Source: Raineya sp964654605
GTDB taxonomy: Bacteria > Bacteroidota > Bacteroidia > Cytophagales > Thermonemataceae
Length of the DNA stretch: 64,000 bases
Direction of reading: 5' to 3'
NCBI GenBank assembly: GCA_964654605.1
Contig: CAZZLW010000042.1
Span: 1 to 64,000, forward strand
This document shows positions 27,266 through 35,361 of this stretch, piece after piece. Position numbers and translations under genes: made by a program. Positions within the stretch are counted from its first letter, which is position 1. Each line of letters begins with the position of its first letter. The notes under the pieces are model-generated. The model did not search any database. It saw nothing but the letters and a program-made list of their open reading frames with translations, and was not told the DNA's origin.

Positions 27266-28528
27266 TTAAATATATCTACCTTTTAGGTTTGGAATAGCCC
27301 CCAATCTACCTACTTTATAGGATTGCAGAATATTTGTCTTTTTATTGAATGTCCTTTTATCAAAATCTGCAAGAGAATACAGCTCTGTAGCCAAGTTTTC
27401 ATCTTTCTGTACAAACCAGATAACATCGTTTCTAAAAATATCTGTATTTTCAAGAAATTCTCTGTAATGCGTTGTTGCAATGATTTGCGAGTTTTTAGTA
27501 TTGAGCAAGAACATCAATAAGAAATGTTCTAATAAGTCGGGGTGCAATGAAGCCTCTATTTCATCAATAGGAAATATGAAAGATTTTTTGATAAGCAACG
27601 TTAGTATTCCTGCAAGTTCATAAAATCGTTGAGTTCCTTTGGACTCCAACTGAAATGGTAACTTTTCGTGTTTGTTTTTACTAATTTTATGAACAAAATA
27701 AACTTCAAAAATAGGTACTAATTTTTCTCTCTCTTCAATTGTCAAATCATTTATATATTTAGGTGCTTGCTCATCATCGGAGATATAACTCGCAACTAAT
27801 TCCCGGATAAAAATATCGTCTATTCCAAAATCTGCTTTTTTCAAAATATCTAAAAGTATCGCTTTATCAATTTCCCCCGAATAAATATGGTAATGAATAA
27901 AGTTTTCTAAAAAACTGCTTAACAACAAACCTTCTAAATGCCCACTAAACCACTCTATTGCCCCTTCTAAATATGCAATAGAAGTATTGGTTTTGAGGTA
28001 TCCCCCCAACACGGTATTATTCCACAAAGTATTGGTTTCAAGAATTTTAAGGATAACCTTATCATCAAAGATTTTCTCATTAAATTTAATTTGAGCAAGT
28101 TTCTTGATAGGGTCAGTTTGCCTACTATAAATGGTATTTTTATTTACAACCATTTTTTCATTCAAAATAGCTTCATTTGTAAAGCAAAGCTCATAAGAAT
28201 AGATATTCGCATTATGCGAGAATTTGATTTCAAAAATAGTTGGACTTGTTCGGCTTTTTTCATCAAACAGAAAAGGCTGAAAATGGATAGTTTCGTTTTT
28301 ATGCGAAAGTGGATTGATTACTAATTGCCTCAAAAAGTCTAATGCTTTCAAAATATTGGTTTTCCCCGAAGCATTGGCACCATAAATAAGGGCTAATTTC
28401 AGCAGTCGCAAGCCATTTGTTTGAATTACGTAATGCTCTTCTAAATGCTTACTCTTATCAGCAACAAATGAAAGGGTTTGTTTGTCTTTTATAGAAGCAA
28501 AGTTTTGAACACTAAATTCAATCAGCAT
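27266..28528 (-). CDS. rloA: RloA family AAA/ABC-type ATPase (AbiL-type defence component)
   Basis: 420 residues from the ATG at 28528 (MLIEFSVQNFASIKD), a standard start for this family. Walker A YGANASGKTN is at 49-58. Walker B with the catalytic Glu is FPIDEIEASLHP (Asp322-Glu323), and the H-loop is ATTHYREF near 354. It is an SMC/OLD-like ATPase that would sense infection and control RloB (family knowledge). It is divergent from mnmD, with 62 nt between the starts. The pair appears complete and intact. Confidence 0.88.
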   Translation of the reverse strand: MLIEFSVQNFASIKDKQTLSFVADKSKHLEEHYVIQTNGLRLLKLALIYGANASGKTNILKALDFLRQLVINPLSHKNETIHFQPFLFDEKSRTSPTIFEIKFSHNANIYSYELCFTNEAILNEKMVVNKNTIYSRQTDPIKKLAQIKFNEKIFDDKVILKILETNTLWNNTVLGGYLKTNTSIAYLEGAIEWFSGHLEGLLLSSFLENFIHYHIYSGEIDKAILLDILKKADFGIDDIFIRELVASYISDDEQAPKYINDLTIEEREKLVPIFEVYFVHKISKNKHEKLPFQLESKGTQRFYELAGILTLLIKKSFIFPIDEIEASLHPDLLEHFLLMFLLNTKNSQIIATTHYREFLENTDIFRNDVIWFVQKDENLATELYSLADFDKRTFNKKTNILQSYKVGRLGAIPNLKGRYI

Positions 28529-28590
28529 TTCTGATTTTTTTTGCAAAATAAACAATAAATTTCCAAAATTTACTAAAAATTCATAAAAAT

Positions 28591-29265
28591 ATGCTCACGC
28601 TCTACTCTGCTACCGATGGCTCAAAAACACTTCTGAATACGGCTCTCAACGAAACTTATCATTCTCGGAATGGTTCTATTGCCGAGTCTTTACACGTATT
28701 TTTGCAGGCGGGCTTACACGATTGGCTCGCTGAAAATTCTAATTTTCAAGATACTATCCGAATTTTGGAGATAGGTTTTGGTACAGGGCTGAATGCCTTG
28801 CTCACTCTGCAAAGTGCCTTTCAGAGGAAACTTTCTATTTACTACCAAACTTTGGAAACTTATCCTCTTGCCTACGAGCAAATAAAACCTTTACAATACG
28901 TTGAGCAAATTGATAGCCATTTAGAGTCTTATTTTGAGGCTATGCACCAAAGCGATTGGAATAAAGCCGTAGTTATTTCTGATAATTTTGTTTTGGAAAA
29001 AAGAAAAATCGCTTTACAAACATACCAAAGCGAGGCTATTTTTGATATTGTATATTTTGATGCCTTTGCCCCCAACGTACAACCCGAATTGTGGGAAATA
29101 GAGCAAATCAGGCGTACTGCCGATGCAATGAAGCAAGGTGCTTTTTGGGTTACTTATTCTGCTAAAGGGCAACTTCGCAGAGATTTGAAAACTCTCGGCT
29201 TACAAGTAGAAAAACTGCCCGGTGCTTTGGGCAAACGTGAAATGACTAGAGGGAGAAAAGTGTAA
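28591..29265 (+). CDS. mnmD: tRNA (mnm5s2U34) methyltransferase MnmD-type
   Basis: 224 residues. SAM-dependent methyltransferase equal to the N-terminal half of MnmC, without the FAD-dependent MnmC1 domain. The SAM motif is ILEIGFGTGLNAL near 58-70 and the catalytic-site signature is YFDAFAPNVQPELWE, with YSAKGQLRRDLKTLG following. It finishes the 5-methylaminomethyl modification at the wobble uridine. Separate MnmD proteins are normal in Bacteroidota. Confidence 0.92.
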   Translation: MLTLYSATDGSKTLLNTALNETYHSRNGSIAESLHVFLQAGLHDWLAENSNFQDTIRILEIGFGTGLNALLTLQSAFQRKLSIYYQTLETYPLAYEQIKPLQYVEQIDSHLESYFEAMHQSDWNKAVVISDNFVLEKRKIALQTYQSEAIFDIVYFDAFAPNVQPELWEIEQIRRTADAMKQGAFWVTYSAKGQLRRDLKTLGLQVEKLPGALGKREMTRGRKV

Positions 29266-29377
29266 TAAGTTCAAATTGTTAGTATTGACTGAATTATAGA
29301 ATAAAGCACAGATATTTTTTAGATTTACTACAATTTTATTTTTGCTTATCAATAAAAATTTTTAGATTTGCCTAAAA

Positions 29378-29423
29378 TTTGGATTTGCAGGAAACAAACT
29401 TTATATTTGCAACAATGTTGCAA
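29378..29423 (+). promoter_or_regulatory. Promoter with overlapping palindromic operator, upstream of the TonB receptor
   Basis: TTTG (29378-29381), a 20-nt spacer and TATATTTG (29402-29409) match the Bacteroidota promoter consensus. Overlapping the -7 box and reaching the expected start site is the perfect palindrome TTGCAACAATGTTGCAA (29407-29423). In half-site and spacing, TTGCAA-N5-TTGCAA equals the operator described for the Fur-family nickel regulator Nur of Streptomyces. A repressor bound there would block the promoter; the regulator's identity is inference. Confidence 0.65.
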
Positions 29424-29440
29424 AAAAAATAAATTTAGCT

Positions 29441-31642
29441 ATGAAAAAATTATTCTTTTTGGGTTGGGTTTGGCTGTATAGTGTTTCCGTAATCGCCCAA
29501 ACAGGCACTTTGCAAGGTTTTGTAAAAGATGATGTTACCCGTGAGGCAATGGTAGGGGCTGTAATAAAACTGGAAAAAACTTCTTTTCAAACTATCAGTG
29601 ATAGTACAGGATTTTTTTCTTTGCATAATATTCCCGTAGGTCAGTACACGCTTTTGGTACAGGGAATTGGCATTTTGCCTTGGGCAAAAAAAATTACTAT
29701 CAGCGAAGGAACCAATGAAAATCTGCTAATTTTGGCAAGTAGCGAAAACATTGGTGAAGTGGTAGTTTCAGGCACTTTGCGAGAAACGGAAACCAGCCAA
29801 AGTCCGATTTTGGTAGAAGTGTATAGCGAGCATTTTTTACAAAAAAATCCTACTTCCAATTTTGCCGATGCCTTGCAGTACATCAATGGGGTACGCCCCC
29901 AAATTACTTGTAGTGTTTGCGGCACAACAGGCATACAAATCAATGGAATGGAAGCTCCTTACACAATGGTACTCATTGACGGAATGCCCATAGTAAGTGG
30001 CTTGGGAACGGTGTATGGTTTCAGTGGTATTCCTACGAGCCTAATTAAACGCATTGAAGTTATCAAAGGAACAGCCTCAACGCTTTATGGCTCGGAAGCA
30101 GTTGCGGGGCTTATCAATATTATCACCAAATCGCCACAACAAGCCGAAAAATTCAGCATTGATGTATTTGCAAGCTCTCACCAAGAATATAATGCCGATA
30201 TGGCTTTCAGCCAAAAAATAGGTAAGGTTTCCACTTTATTAAGTTCTAATCTGTTTTGGTTCAATAGCAAAAGAGATATGAATGTAGATAATTTTATGGA
30301 TATACCTTTACAAAAACGCTTTTCAGTGTTCAACAAATGGCAAATTGAGCGAAAAGACCAAAAAAATACTTCTATAGCTTGGCGATACATCTACGAAAAT
30401 CGCCTGGGTGGCGAAATGCTTTTTACAGAGGCTTTGCGTGGCTCTGAACAAATTTATGGCGAAAGCATTTTTACCAAACGTTTTGAACTGCTTGGCAGAT
30501 ACGATTTGCCTACGAAAGAAAAACTATCACTGCAATACTCTTTCAACCATCACAACCAAAATGCTTTTTATGGAAATACACCCTACAAGGCTACCCAAAG
30601 CATTGCTTTTGCACAGATGCTTTGGGAGAAAAAGTTAGATAATCGCAATCATTTGCTTGCGGGTAGTACGTTTCGTTACACTTTTTATGATGATAATTCG
30701 CCTGCAACTGCATCAGCCGATGGTAACCGCAATCAGCCCTCAAAAATCTATTTGCCAAGCATTTTTTTACAAAATGAAACAGCATTTAGCCCCAAACACT
30801 CGCTTTTGCTTGGCTTACGTTACGACTACAATTCGGCTCACGGAAATATCCTAACGCCTCGTTTGGCTTACAAATTTACGGCTAATGAAGATAACATCTG
30901 GCGTTTGAATGTAGGAAAAGGTTTTCGGGTGGTCAATCTTTTTACCGAAGACCACGCCGCCCTTACAGGTGCAAGAAGCGTAGTGCTTGCCAGCCAGCTC
31001 AGACCCGAAGAATCTTGGAACGCAAGCATAAGTTATGAAAAAACATTGCTTGCAGGCAAAAACTTGCTTACTTGGGAAAATAACCTTTTTTACACTTACT
31101 TTACCAATCGTATTTTACCCAATTACGAAATAGATGATAACCTAATTGTCTATGACAACTTACAGGGCTATTCGGTAGTGAGAGGCTGGGGAAGTAATTT
31201 GAATTTTCAAAGCCCGCAGGGCTTGCGTTGGAACTTAGGTTTTACGCTTCTGCAATCTTTTGTGCAAGAGCAAAAACGCCGCAATCAGGTTTTGGTTTCA
31301 CCATTTTCAGCAACTTGGAGCGTAAGTTATACTTTTGCCAAAATTCGTACAACCCTTGATTGGACAGGTAATTTGTACAGCCCCATGCCCCTTGTAGTAG
31401 TAGAAAATGATTTTCGTCCCGAAAAATCGCCTTGGTATAGTATTCAGAACTTGCAGGTTACAACTTCAATTCAGGAAAAATGGCAAGTATATGCAGGTGT
31501 AAAAAACCTACTCAACTTTATGCCTCAAAATCCGCTTTTCAACCCTCAAAATCCATTTAGCGATAGTTTTGACACGGCTTATGGTTTTGCTCCTCTGCAA
31601 GGCATTAGAGGGTTTTTAGGCTTGCGGTGGCATTTGCATTAA
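29441..31642 (+). CDS. TonB-dependent outer-membrane receptor
   Basis: 733 residues. Order: signal peptide (ends SVSVIAQT), a carboxypeptidase-regulatory-like beta sandwich (about 24-105; TLQGFVKDDVTREAMVGAVI), a plug domain (about 110-225) and a 22-strand-type barrel to the C-terminal aromatic-rich end (GFLGLRWHLH). The plug contains TCSVCGTTGIQINGMEAPYT, whose two cysteines and GMEAPYTMVLIDG pattern mark a subgroup of small-ligand receptors. Ligand unknown; the operator in front suggests metal-linked control. It is monocistronic, ending in a strong terminator. Confidence 0.93.
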   Translation: MKKLFFLGWVWLYSVSVIAQTGTLQGFVKDDVTREAMVGAVIKLEKTSFQTISDSTGFFSLHNIPVGQYTLLVQGIGILPWAKKITISEGTNENLLILASSENIGEVVVSGTLRETETSQSPILVEVYSEHFLQKNPTSNFADALQYINGVRPQITCSVCGTTGIQINGMEAPYTMVLIDGMPIVSGLGTVYGFSGIPTSLIKRIEVIKGTASTLYGSEAVAGLINIITKSPQQAEKFSIDVFASSHQEYNADMAFSQKIGKVSTLLSSNLFWFNSKRDMNVDNFMDIPLQKRFSVFNKWQIERKDQKNTSIAWRYIYENRLGGEMLFTEALRGSEQIYGESIFTKRFELLGRYDLPTKEKLSLQYSFNHHNQNAFYGNTPYKATQSIAFAQMLWEKKLDNRNHLLAGSTFRYTFYDDNSPATASADGNRNQPSKIYLPSIFLQNETAFSPKHSLLLGLRYDYNSAHGNILTPRLAYKFTANEDNIWRLNVGKGFRVVNLFTEDHAALTGARSVVLASQLRPEESWNASISYEKTLLAGKNLLTWENNLFYTYFTNRILPNYEIDDNLIVYDNLQGYSVVRGWGSNLNFQSPQGLRWNLGFTLLQSFVQEQKRRNQVLVSPFSATWSVSYTFAKIRTTLDWTGNLYSPMPLVVVENDFRPEKSPWYSIQNLQVTTSIQEKWQVYAGVKNLLNFMPQNPLFNPQNPFSDSFDTAYGFAPLQGIRGFLGLRWHLH

Positions 31643-31676
31643 AAAATCCCGAAAAACATTTTTTTCGGGATTTTGA
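31641..31676. terminator. Bidirectional intrinsic terminator
   Basis: AAAATCCCGAAAAA pairs with TTTTTCGGGATTTT around a short loop, with T-runs on both strands. It serves the TonB receptor gene and the convergent etfBA genes. Confidence 0.9.
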
Positions 31677-31684
31677 ATGATTTT

Positions 31685-32641
31685 TTACATCTTCTTTGCC
31701 GCTTCAATAATTTTAGGCACTACTTGGAACGCATCGCCTACAATGCCGTAGTCGGCGGCTTGGAAAAAGGGTGCTTCGGGGTCTGAATTGATAACCACAA
31801 TACATTTAGAGGAATTCACTCCTGCCAAATGCTGAATAGCTCCCGAAATACCAATAGCAATGTAAAGGTTCGGACTTACTTTTACGCCTGTTTGCCCTAC
31901 GTGTTCGTGGTGAGGTCGCCAATGTAAATCGGAAACAGGTTTGGAGCAACCCGTAGCCGCACCCAAAACTTTGGCAAGTTCTTCTACAATACCCCAGTTT
32001 TCGGGTCCTTTCAAGCCTCTACCCCCCGAAACCACAATATTGGCTTCAGGCAAAGAGATAGTGCCTGTGGCTTTTTCGGTGTTTGTAATTTTGGCGGCAA
32101 AGTCGCTATCGTTCAAAGTAGGAGCAAATGCTTCAACACTTGCCGTATTGGTTGTAGGAGTTACAGCGTAGATATTTTTCTTGATTGCCAAAATTTTCTT
32201 TTCGGTGTTAATCGCAGTATTGGCAAAAGCCTTTCCTGTGTAAATGCTTCTTTTTACTACAAAACCATTGCTCAAATTGGGCAAATCCACCACATTGGAT
32301 GCAAGTCCTGCTTTCAATCTGCCTGCTACACGTGCCGCTACGGCATCGCCCAACGAAGATTTAGCAAGTACAAGCACAGAGGCATTTTCCTTTTCCACAG
32401 CTTGTGCAATAGCATTGCTATATGCCTGAATGATACCTGTATTCAGACGGCTATCGGCAACGTGAAGCACCTTGCTTGCACCATAATTGCCTAATTTTTC
32501 CAATTCTTGGGCATCGCCAAGTACCAAAGCCGTGGCACTTGTGCCAAGCATTTCGGCTACTTTTGCACCATAGCCAACAGCTTCTAATGAAGAGGGTTTC
32601 GCTTTCCCTTCGGCGGTTTCTACAAATATTAAAACTGACAT
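31685..32641 (-). CDS. etfA: Electron transfer flavoprotein subunit alpha
   Basis: About 318 residues from the ATG at 32641 (MSVLIFVETAEGK). The FAD-binding C-terminal signature is intact: VSGGRGLKGPENWGIVEELA, then GQTGVKVSPNLYIAIGISGAIQH and VINSDPEAPFFQAADYGIVGD. With EtfB it carries electrons from acyl-CoA and related dehydrogenases to the quinone pool. It follows etfB on the same strand after an 86-nt gap. Confidence 0.96.
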   Translation of the reverse strand: MSVLIFVETAEGKAKPSSLEAVGYGAKVAEMLGTSATALVLGDAQELEKLGNYGASKVLHVADSRLNTGIIQAYSNAIAQAVEKENASVLVLAKSSLGDAVAARVAGRLKAGLASNVVDLPNLSNGFVVKRSIYTGKAFANTAINTEKKILAIKKNIYAVTPTTNTASVEAFAPTLNDSDFAAKITNTEKATGTISLPEANIVVSGGRGLKGPENWGIVEELAKVLGAATGCSKPVSDLHWRPHHEHVGQTGVKVSPNLYIAIGISGAIQHLAGVNSSKCIVVINSDPEAPFFQAADYGIVGDAFQVVPKIIEAAKKM

Positions 32642-32727
32642 CGGACTCAAAATTTTGGAGGTTTATGAAAAAAAATACAAGACAAAATAAAGCTGATTTA
32701 CAACATTTTACTCTTATACTGTACTCA

Positions 32728-33465
32728 CTACAACACTTTGGCTTCTGTTTTGAGCAAATCTATCAACTTTTCGGCTTCCTCGGCGGGTATCATCTTACAA
32801 GCACCTTTGGGCGGTGGCAGTTCAAAAGAAAGACTTTTGGTAAGTTCTTGTGGGTTTGCAGGAGCTATTACTTGCAAAGGTTTGCTTTTCGCCGACATAA
32901 TGCCTCGCATATTAGGGATTTTCCATTCGGCGATAGGCTCTTGGCAACCCAATACCAAAGGCAGAGGAGCTTCCAAATATTCTTTTCCGCCTTCTATTTC
33001 TCTTGCCATTTTGGCAATATTGCCCTCAATATCCAATTTCATTACAGGCGAAAACGAAGGGATACCTAACAATTCGCCCACAATGCCGTGCACTTGCCCG
33101 CCGTTGAAATCAATGGATTCTCGCCCCATTAAGATTAAATCATAGTTATTTTGCTTACAGATATGGGCAATCTGTTCGGCTACGAAAAAAGCATCGGTAG
33201 GCTCGGCATCAATGCGAATAGCATCATCACAACCCAAAGCCAGAGCTTTACGAATAGAAGGCTCCGTTTCGGCAGTACCTACGTTTAGCACGGTTACAGT
33301 AGCCCCAAATTGTTCTTTGAGTTCTACGGCACGCGAAAGAGCATAGTCGTCGTAAGGACCAATCACAAATTGTACGCCTGTGGTATCCAATTTTGAGCCA
33401 TCGGGCGTGAATTTGATTTTTGTGGTGGTATCAGGAACGTGTGTAATGCAAACTAAAATTTTCAT
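32728..33465 (-). CDS. etfB: Electron transfer flavoprotein subunit beta
   Basis: 245 residues. AMP-binding ETF subunit. MKILVCITHVPDTTTKIKF is the typical N-terminus; VIGPYDDYALSRAVELKE and LILMGRESIDFNGGQVHGIV are family signatures. It is the promoter-proximal gene of etfBA. The 255 nt upstream hold repeat copy B and no gene. Confidence 0.96.
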   Translation of the reverse strand: MKILVCITHVPDTTTKIKFTPDGSKLDTTGVQFVIGPYDDYALSRAVELKEQFGATVTVLNVGTAETEPSIRKALALGCDDAIRIDAEPTDAFFVAEQIAHICKQNNYDLILMGRESIDFNGGQVHGIVGELLGIPSFSPVMKLDIEGNIAKMAREIEGGKEYLEAPLPLVLGCQEPIAEWKIPNMRGIMSAKSKPLQVIAPANPQELTKSLSFELPPPKGACKMIPAEEAEKLIDLLKTEAKVL

Positions 33466-33597
33466 TTGCGTTCATTTTAGAGTGAAACATTTTTGGCTAA
33501 TTAAGTTGCAAGTTAAGTATTTTGTTTGGCAAAATTCAAATTTTTCCGAAAAAATATTATGCAAGCATACTAATTTTGAAAATTTTAGGCAAATCTT

Positions 33598-33718
33598 AAT
33601 TATTTGCGTTCAAAAAGTTCAGTCTTTCAAGTGTTTGAGGTAAAAGTTTTACTCCGTCTATCTCCTATCTCCTGAATCTTGTTTCCTACCTCCTTATTGC
33701 AAAATATACCTAAAAGGC
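33598..33718. repeat. Dispersed intergenic repeat, copy B
   Basis: Begins AATTATTTGCGTTCAAAAAG, continues GTTTGAGGTAAAAGTTTT and ACTCCGTCTA, then TCTCCTATCTCCTG and TTGTTTCC, ending GCAAAATATACCTAAAAGG. The same blocks in the same order form copy A at 23741, but the heptamer tract is shorter here. It lies between the cysS stop and the etfB start. Confidence 0.82.
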
Positions 33719-33720
33719 AA

Positions 33721-35220
33721 CTACTCTTCGGTATAAGCCCAATCAATGCCTTGTTTGGTATCTTTGAGCGTGATACCAATCTTTTTGAGTTCTGCACGGA
33801 TTTCATCAACTTTTGCATAGTTTTTTTCCGCTTTTGCTTCTGCATACAATTTGAGCAAAGTTTGCAAGAGCGGTTCTACCTCCTTGATAGGCTCTTCTTG
33901 AATGCCCAAAATTTCTGTAAGCACCAAAGGATACATTTTTTGCAGGTAAGCAAAAGTGCTTTCCTGGATAGCAGAAATTTTGGCAGGATTGTTCTGTAAA
34001 GTGTTTATCTTTTTAGTGATAGCAAGCAAATGTGTAATTGCCAGTGCCGTATTCAAGTCGTCATCAAGGGCTTCAAAAATTTTTTGAAAATCATTTTGTA
34101 TCTCATTTTCCAGCTTGCTATCGTGTGTGGTAGGTTCAAACTCGCTGTAATGCAAGTTTTTTAGCACTTTGCCTGCATTGATGAGCTTGAAATAGTTTTT
34201 TTGCGTAGCTTTCAGAGCTTCATCAGAAAAATCAATAGTGCTACGATAATGAGCCTGCAAAATGAAAAGCCTCACCACCATAGGCGAATAGGCTTGCGAA
34301 AGCAAAGAATGAGAACCTTCAAATAGCTCGGCAAGGCTAATGAAATTGCCCAAAGATTTGCTCATTTTTTGCCCATTTACGGTTACCATATTGTTGTGCA
34401 TCCAATATTTTACAGGAATTTTGCCTGCATTAGCGGCTTTGGCTTGGGCAATTTCACATTCGTGGTGCGGGAAAATCAAATCCATACCGCCGCCGTGAAT
34501 ATCAAAAGTTTCGCCAAGGTATTTGGTACTCATTACACTACATTCAATATGCCACCCAGGAAAGCCCTCGCCCCAAGGCGAGTTCCAACACATCAGATGC
34601 TCAGGGGCGGCTTTTTTCCATAGAGCAAAATCAGCGGGATTTTTCTTTTCGTCTTGCCCCTCTAAGGTTCTTCGCTCCTCGCCTGCTCCTGCAAGCAATT
34701 CTTCAATTACTCTACCCGAAAGTTCGCCGTAGTTGTATTTTTTGCTTTGATAGGCTTCTACATCAAAATATACTGAGCCATTTACTTCATAAGCCAGTCC
34801 TGCGTCAAGAATTTTTTGTGTCATTTCAATTTGTTCTAAAATATGCCCTGTGGCAGTGGGTTCAATATCGGGACGCAAGACATTGAGTTTGTCCATTACA
34901 TTGTGATAGCGAATGGTGTAGCGTTGAACAATCTCCATTGGTTCAAGCTGTTCCAGTTTCGCTTGCCTGCTAATTCTATCTTCGCCTTCGTTGGTATCGC
35001 CAAGCAAATGCCCTACATCAGTGATATTTCTTACAAAACGTACTTTATAGCCTTTGTAAATAAGGTAGCGGCGAAGGACATCAAAAACTACGGCAGGTCT
35101 GCCATTGCCTATGTGGGCATCGTTATACACCGTGGGTCCGCACAAGTAAATGCCTACAAAAGGCGGATTCAGCGGCTCAAAGTTTTCTTTCTGACGCGTA
35201 AGGGTATTGTAGAGTTTCAA
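33721..35220 (-). CDS. cysS: Cysteinyl-tRNA synthetase
   Basis: 499 residues. Class I synthetase: YLCGPTVYNDAHIGNGR holds the zinc Cys and the HIGH-type motif (HIGN), and QKMSKSLGNF is the KMSKS loop. Further zinc ligands are in WHIECSVMS and FPHHECEIAQ. The start appears to be TTG at 35220: no in-frame ATG exists upstream, and homologues begin at this point (LKLYNTLTRQKE). A TATATTTG -7 element on the minus strand lies about 25 nt upstream, inside the palindrome at 35246. Confidence 0.96.
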   Translation of the reverse strand: MKLYNTLTRQKENFEPLNPPFVGIYLCGPTVYNDAHIGNGRPAVVFDVLRRYLIYKGYKVRFVRNITDVGHLLGDTNEGEDRISRQAKLEQLEPMEIVQRYTIRYHNVMDKLNVLRPDIEPTATGHILEQIEMTQKILDAGLAYEVNGSVYFDVEAYQSKKYNYGELSGRVIEELLAGAGEERRTLEGQDEKKNPADFALWKKAAPEHLMCWNSPWGEGFPGWHIECSVMSTKYLGETFDIHGGGMDLIFPHHECEIAQAKAANAGKIPVKYWMHNNMVTVNGQKMSKSLGNFISLAELFEGSHSLLSQAYSPMVVRLFILQAHYRSTIDFSDEALKATQKNYFKLINAGKVLKNLHYSEFEPTTHDSKLENEIQNDFQKIFEALDDDLNTALAITHLLAITKKINTLQNNPAKISAIQESTFAYLQKMYPLVLTEILGIQEEPIKEVEPLLQTLLKLYAEAKAEKNYAKVDEIRAELKKIGITLKDTKQGIDWAYTEE

Positions 35221-35245
35221 GGTTTTTTTATTTTGAGGATTTGCC

Positions 35246-35269
35246 GCAAATATAAAAATTTATATTTGC
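35246..35269. promoter_or_regulatory. Palindrome carrying back-to-back -7 elements for cysS and the viaA-like gene
   Basis: The 24-nt near-perfect palindrome starts GCAAATATAAA and ends TTTATATTTGC. Each arm contains TATATTTG, one on each strand (minus 35254-35247 for cysS, plus 35261-35268 for the VWA gene). For the plus strand, a TTTG at 35240-35243 gives a 17-nt spacer, slightly short of consensus. Confidence 0.5.
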
Positions 35270-35278
35270 AGGAAAACG

Positions 35279-35316
35279 TTTTTCTGCAAATAAGGAATTT
35301 CTTATTTGCAGAAAAA
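35279..35316. repeat. Perfect 16-bp inverted repeat in the cysS/viaA divergent region
   Basis: TTTTTCTGCAAATAAG (35279-35294) and its exact complement (35301-35316) flank the 6-nt centre GAATTT. It lies downstream of the plus-strand -7 element, so it would form a hairpin in the 5' leader of the viaA-like mRNA, or act as an operator. Confidence 0.65.
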
Positions 35317-35361
35317 GCCGTAAATGCAAATAACATTCACTATCAAACAAAAAGTTCTGTA

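Noticed and set aside
34843..35361. N-terminal extension of the ViaA-like frame
   Set aside because: It is antisense to the start of cysS and would place the gene start before the divergent promoter region; homology begins after 35362.
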